A stretch of 8,872 bases of DNA, taken from Acidobacteriota bacterium (lineage in GTDB: Bacteria > Acidobacteriota > Terriglobia > Acidiferrales > UBA7541). Where the stretch lies: positions 1-8,872 of the forward strand of contig PKXT01000203.1 in assembly GCA_003133505.1 (NCBI GenBank), written 5' to 3'. The stretch's first letter is position 1, and each line of letters starts with the position of its first letter. The position numbers and the translations under genes were made by a program. This document shows positions 6,794-8,872 of this stretch, one piece after another. The notes under the pieces were generated by a model, which was given only the letters and a program-made list of their open reading frames with translations, did not search any database and was not told where the DNA came from.

Positions 6794-6809
6794 CGATGCC
6801 TATGCATCG
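6794..6809. promoter_or_regulatory. Palindrome CGATGC-N4-GCATCG over the -35 region (candidate operator)
   Basis: Perfect 6-bp arms flank a 4-bp spacer. Relative to the start proposed for the DUF721 transcript, it would span about -26 to -41, where a bound protein would block polymerase. It could also form a small hairpin at the end of the HD-gene transcript, but no T-tract follows. Confidence 0.35.
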
Positions 6810-6873
6810 GAACGGGAGCGCGCGGGAAAAGGAGGACGTGCAAATGGGGCGCGCGGAAAAGGTGAAAGACTTC

Positions 6874-7467
6874 TTAGCGGCCCGAACCTTCCAATCCGAG
6901 TTCTGTGGCAACGCCGCGCATGGCTTCGATGCAATTGGCGATATGGTCTTCGAGTGGCAGGCACAACTCTTCGGCGCCGACCCGAACATCCTCGCGATTT
7001 ACGCCGCGGGCGAAGGCTTTGTCCTTCAATTTTTTCTTTACGGAAGCAGCTTCCACGTCGTGAATGCTCCTGCTGGGTTTGACCAGGGCGCAAGCCGTGA
7101 GAAAGCCGGCCAGTTCATCGCACGCAAAAAGAGTGTGGTCGAGGGCGGATTCGCGAGCTACTCCGGTGTAATCGGCGTGGCCGAGGACCGCGTGGATCAT
7201 TTCCTCAGGGTAGCCGCGCTCTCGAAGAATGCCCGACCCCTGAAAAGGATGCTCGGCATCTGGGCGGTGTTCATCATTGGGCCAGCGCTCGTAATCAAAA
7301 TCGTGCAGCAGGGCGGTGATCCCCCAGAGGTCCTCATCGGCTCCGGCGCGGCGCGCGTAAAAGCGAACGCAGGCTTCGACGGCCAAGGCATGCTTGCGAA
7401 GGCCGTCACCGGCGGTATATTCGCACAAGAGGTTCCAAGCATCGTCACGTGTGAGCATAAATGCCAT
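6874..7467 (-). CDS. HD-domain protein, predicted metal-dependent phosphohydrolase
   Basis: This 197-residue cytoplasmic protein shows the HD superfamily metal-binding pattern: His26 in LRKHALAVE, His55-Asp56 in ALLHDFDYERWP, later His73 (EHPF) and His97 in VLGHADYTG, and Asp118 in FACDELAGF. The first His, the HD doublet and the distal Asp are the usual metal ligands. The extra His residues suggest a two-metal site like that of HD enzymes acting on nucleotides or cyclic dinucleotides, but the substrate cannot be told from sequence. It lacks the GYP motif of c-di-GMP phosphodiesterases and the RelA/SpoT context. Two starts are possible, ATG 7467 and ATG 7458 (MLTRDDAW). Neither has a clear ribosome-binding site, and the second resembles a common N-terminus of such proteins. 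It lies 105 bp upstream of the DUF721 gene on the same strand and is divergent from the regulator. Confidence 0.85.
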   Translation of the reverse strand: MAFMLTRDDAWNLLCEYTAGDGLRKHALAVEACVRFYARRAGADEDLWGITALLHDFDYERWPNDEHRPDAEHPFQGSGILRERGYPEEMIHAVLGHADYTGVARESALDHTLFACDELAGFLTACALVKPSRSIHDVEAASVKKKLKDKAFARGVNREDVRVGAEELCLPLEDHIANCIEAMRGVATELGLEGSGR

Positions 7468-7579
7468 TGTGCTTGTGTCAGGGCGCGAATGCCAAGCGCG
7501 GTTGGAGGGCGGCGGGAGTCAAGCATGTTTCAGTCCGGTGCATGATCCAAAAAAAAGATGTATCCGTTACGGAAATTAC

Positions 7580-7609
7580 TTGACTCGTTAATAGCCATTC
7601 AGACAGAAT
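7580..7609 (+). promoter_or_regulatory. Candidate sigma-70-type promoter of the regulator gene
   Basis: TTGACT (7580-7585, 5 of 6 to TTGACA) is followed after 18 bp by CAGAAT (7604-7609, 4 of 6 to TATAAT). A transcript would start near 7616, giving a leader of about 80 bases before the ATG. No equally good pair was seen on the minus strand for the divergent HD gene. Confidence 0.45.
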
Positions 7610-7624
7610 GCTTTCGAACCATTC

Positions 7625-7654
7625 GTCTGCTTGTCTTTTGGGGGGCAAACAGAC
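7625..7654. promoter_or_regulatory. Imperfect dyad in the leader of the regulator gene (candidate autoregulatory site)
   Basis: GTCTGCTTG (7625-7633) and CAAACAGAC (7646-7654) are inverted copies matching at 8 of 9 positions, with a 12-bp centre that includes a run of six G. It lies just downstream of the proposed promoter, a usual place for repression by an XRE-type protein acting on its own gene. It could also fold in the RNA. Confidence 0.4.
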
Positions 7655-7674
7655 TTTCGCCCTTCCGCACACGT

Positions 7675-7735
7675 CAAGGCTATGAAAGGACGATATGGCC
7701 GGCATTAGCGGAAACAACAGCCGCAAGGCTATGAA
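7675..7735 (+). repeat. 12-bp direct repeat around the regulator start codon
   Basis: CAAGGCTATGAA occurs at 7675-7686 and again at 7724-7735, 49 bp apart. Each copy carries an ATG. The one in the second copy is codon 13 of the regulator; the one in the first copy is out of frame. This may be a small duplication that created an alternative start context, or chance. Confidence 0.5.
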
Positions 7736-8375
7736 CGAAACAGCAAGCGATCGAGACGTACTGCGATGTCACCTCTGCGGTCTGGTGCAATACCGGACAC
7801 GCGCGGGATACTGCCGCCGGTGCCTCCGGCTGCTGCCCGTGGTGCAGGCCATCACCCTGCCGCCGCCCGAAGTGCCGCCCTTGCCCGAGCAGGAAGCGCA
7901 GAGCCGGGCCTGGCCCAACACGCAAATTGTGGAGCGCATCGGGATACGCGTCCGGCAGCTTCGCGAATGGCGGAGCATGACCCAGAGCCAGTTACAGTCC
8001 AGTTCCAAAGTTTCCCGTTCCTATCTGTCGCGAATCGAAAGCGGACAGATGACTCCGAGCCTAGGAACGCTCGAGAAGATCGCTGCGGCGCTCAACATCG
8101 GGCTGAACCGTTTTTTTCTGCCGGAAAATCAGGGCGAATTGATGCTGGAGGATCCTTTCATACAGCATTTAAGGCCGTACTTGCGCCAGCTTGAGGCCGC
8201 CCAGTGGCAGTCCATCCTTAAACGGCTGGAGGCGATCACCGTGCATGTGAGCGGCCCGGCCAATGGTTCATCAGCCTATTACCCGCCGCAGCCCGGACAT
8301 TTGCCGGGCCTGGCTGCTGGCGTGGCCCACGTCAGCGCCGCCAGCCTGGGCCGCGCTTTCGCCGCCCGAGCCTAA
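7695..8375 (+). CDS. XRE-family transcriptional regulator with N-terminal zinc-ribbon-like cysteines
   Basis: This 226-residue protein has three parts. Residues 25-43 have the pattern C-x2-C-x11-C-x2-C (Cys25, 28, 40, 43), a likely small zinc knuckle. A Pro/Glu-rich linker (about 53-75) follows. Residues 79-142 are a clear XRE/Cro helix-turn-helix: RIGIRVRQLREWRSMTQSQL, then VSRSYLSRIESGQMTPSLGTLEKIAAALNI with the recognition helix at SRSYLSRIE. Residues 154-180 (DPFIQHLRPYLRQLEAAQWQSILKRL) look like a helical dimerisation or partner-binding tail. The last 40 residues are Gly/Ala/Pro-rich with no clear fold. From memory, similar Cys-x2-Cys plus XRE proteins occur in Acidobacteria; the target is unknown. 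ATG 7695 is chosen because AAAGGA (7685-7690) lies 4 bases upstream; Met13 is an alternative. It is divergent from the HD gene and convergent with glpX. Confidence 0.85.
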   Translation: MAGISGNNSRKAMNETASDRDVLRCHLCGLVQYRTRAGYCRRCLRLLPVVQAITLPPPEVPPLPEQEAQSRAWPNTQIVERIGIRVRQLREWRSMTQSQLQSSSKVSRSYLSRIESGQMTPSLGTLEKIAAALNIGLNRFFLPENQGELMLEDPFIQHLRPYLRQLEAAQWQSILKRLEAITVHVSGPANGSSAYYPPQPGHLPGLAAGVAHVSAASLGRAFAARA

Positions 8376-8490
8376 CTAGCGGAGCGAAAGCCCATAGGGT
8401 AGGACGCTCGAACTTCCATTGCGATTCCAGATCTCGCTTATTGAAGCTAGGTTTCTTGGATTAGGCTTTCGTGTAACCCCTCAAAGATTG
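8376..8490. other. Convergent gap between the regulator and glpX
   Basis: No gene is seen. GCGAAAGC (8384-8391) can pair with GCTTTCGC (8355-8362) inside the end of the regulator gene, or, as CGAAAGCC (8385-8392), with GGCTTTCG (8464-8471). The two folds exclude each other. Neither is followed by a T-run. Confidence 0.4.
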
Positions 8491-8872
8491 CTATAGCCGG
8501 ACGCGGGCTTCGGGCTTTTTCTCCAGGTGGATGGAGTCAATGAAGCGGACCTGATGCTCGGAATAAGTGAGAATCAGGGAGTGGGTGCGGATGCCGTCAC
8601 CAAAGAAACTAACTCCGCGAAGAAGATTGCCGTCAGTGACGCCTGTACAGGCGAAGATAAGATTTTTCCCCGGAGCGAGATCCTGAGTGTCATAAACGCG
8701 CTTGGCGTCTTTGACGCCCATGGCGGCGAGACGTTCTTCGTGCTCGGGTTTTGAGACTACCAGCCGAGCGAGAATCTGTCCGTTAAGGCAGCGCAGCGCG
8801 GCCGCGGTGAGGACGCCTTCCGGCGCGCCTCCCGTCCCCATCACCGCGTGAACGCCGGTTCCCATGATCGCC
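8491..8872 (-). CDS. glpX: Fructose-1,6-bisphosphatase class II, C-terminal part (5' end beyond the window)
   Basis: GlpX hydrolyses fructose-1,6-bisphosphate to fructose-6-phosphate in gluconeogenesis; related enzymes also act on sedoheptulose-1,7-bisphosphate. About 127 codons are visible. The frame stays open to the window edge (Ala-Ile precede the first visible Met), so that Met is internal and roughly the first 200 residues are missing. Family landmarks are the TGGAPEGVLTAAALRCLNG block, which binds the substrate phosphate, followed by ERLAAMGVKDAKRVYDTQDLAPGKNLIFACTGVTDGNLLRGV and GDGIRTHSLILTYSEHQVRFIDSIH, matching the E. coli protein in order. It ends in a short basic tail. It is convergent with the regulator. 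The conserved metal-ligand region lies outside the window. Confidence 0.95.
   Translation of the reverse strand, partial: AIMGTGVHAVMGTGGAPEGVLTAAALRCLNGQILARLVVSKPEHEERLAAMGVKDAKRVYDTQDLAPGKNLIFACTGVTDGNLLRGVSFFGDGIRTHSLILTYSEHQVRFIDSIHLEKKPEARVRL
8495..8520 (+). terminator. Candidate terminator of the regulator gene, overlapping the glpX 3' end
   Basis: AGCCGGA (8495-8501) pairs with TTCGGGCT (8509-8516), with one bulged G and one G-T pair around a 7-base loop, and TTTTT follows (8516-8520). It is on the strand of the regulator, about 120 bp after its stop. It lies inside the last codons of the opposing gene, so part of its sequence is set by the glpX protein. Moderate to weak support. Confidence 0.35.

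Noticed and set aside
6457..7545. 362-codon plus-strand open frame across the DUF721 and HD genes
   Set aside because: The minus-strand frames carry clear family signatures (DUF721 core, HD residues), while this frame shows none and also runs through the gap between them, as a GC-rich shadow would.
7766..8194. 142-codon frame overlapping the regulator in another frame
   Set aside because: The 7695-8375 frame has the XRE signature and a ribosome-binding site; this one is a shadow.
1..8872. CRISPR array, prophage or transposase
   Set aside because: No regularly spaced long repeats, integrase, transposase or phage structural gene is visible; the TGTCCG(G) array has only three 7-base units.

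Overview
The window is a bacterial chromosome segment of fairly high GC content. It holds housekeeping genes and a few lineage-restricted ones, and both ends cut through genes. The best taxonomic guess is Acidobacteriota. That rests on remembered resemblance of two proteins to types common in that phylum: the secreted protein with a GKKLILKDG...VRSYSVENDRVHYYSLERSQWEEIP block, and the small regulator with a four-cysteine N-terminus followed by an XRE-type helix-turn-helix. No search was run. The RNA polymerase beta' subunit has a large insertion in the trigger loop, as in E. coli-type lineages.

Layout, left to right. (1) Plus strand: the last 1023 codons of rpoC, then a very long hairpin with a T-tract, probably its terminator. 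(2) Minus strand, convergent with rpoC: a putative exported protein of unknown function. (3) A 264-bp stretch with no convincing gene, holding several inverted repeats and three helically spaced TGTCCG(G) repeats. (4) Minus strand: a tightly coupled cluster of a DUF721/DciA-like gene, gatC and gatA, each overlapping the next by 4 bp. An extended -10 element sits so close to the first ATG that the message could be leaderless, and a palindrome lies over its -35 region. (5) Minus strand: an HD-domain phosphohydrolase-like gene just upstream. (6) Plus strand, divergent from the HD gene: the Zn-ribbon-like/XRE regulator, with a plausible promoter and a dyad in its leader. (7) Minus strand, convergent with the regulator: the C-terminal end of glpX, class II fructose-1,6-bisphosphatase, running off the right edge.

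How the genes work together. GatA and GatC are two of the three subunits of the GatCAB amidotransferase, which converts misacylated Glu-tRNA(Gln) and/or Asp-tRNA(Asn). gatB is not in the window and must be elsewhere. The DUF721 gene is translationally coupled to gatC, which places a presumed nucleic-acid or replication-associated protein in a translation-quality operon. rpoC and glpX are unrelated core functions. No mobile element, phage gene, CRISPR array, tRNA or rRNA was recognised. I found no clear evidence of a new multi-gene system. The most distinctive items are the Zn-ribbon-like/XRE protein, the long post-rpoC hairpin, the possible leaderless operon start, and the structured gap upstream of the exported protein.
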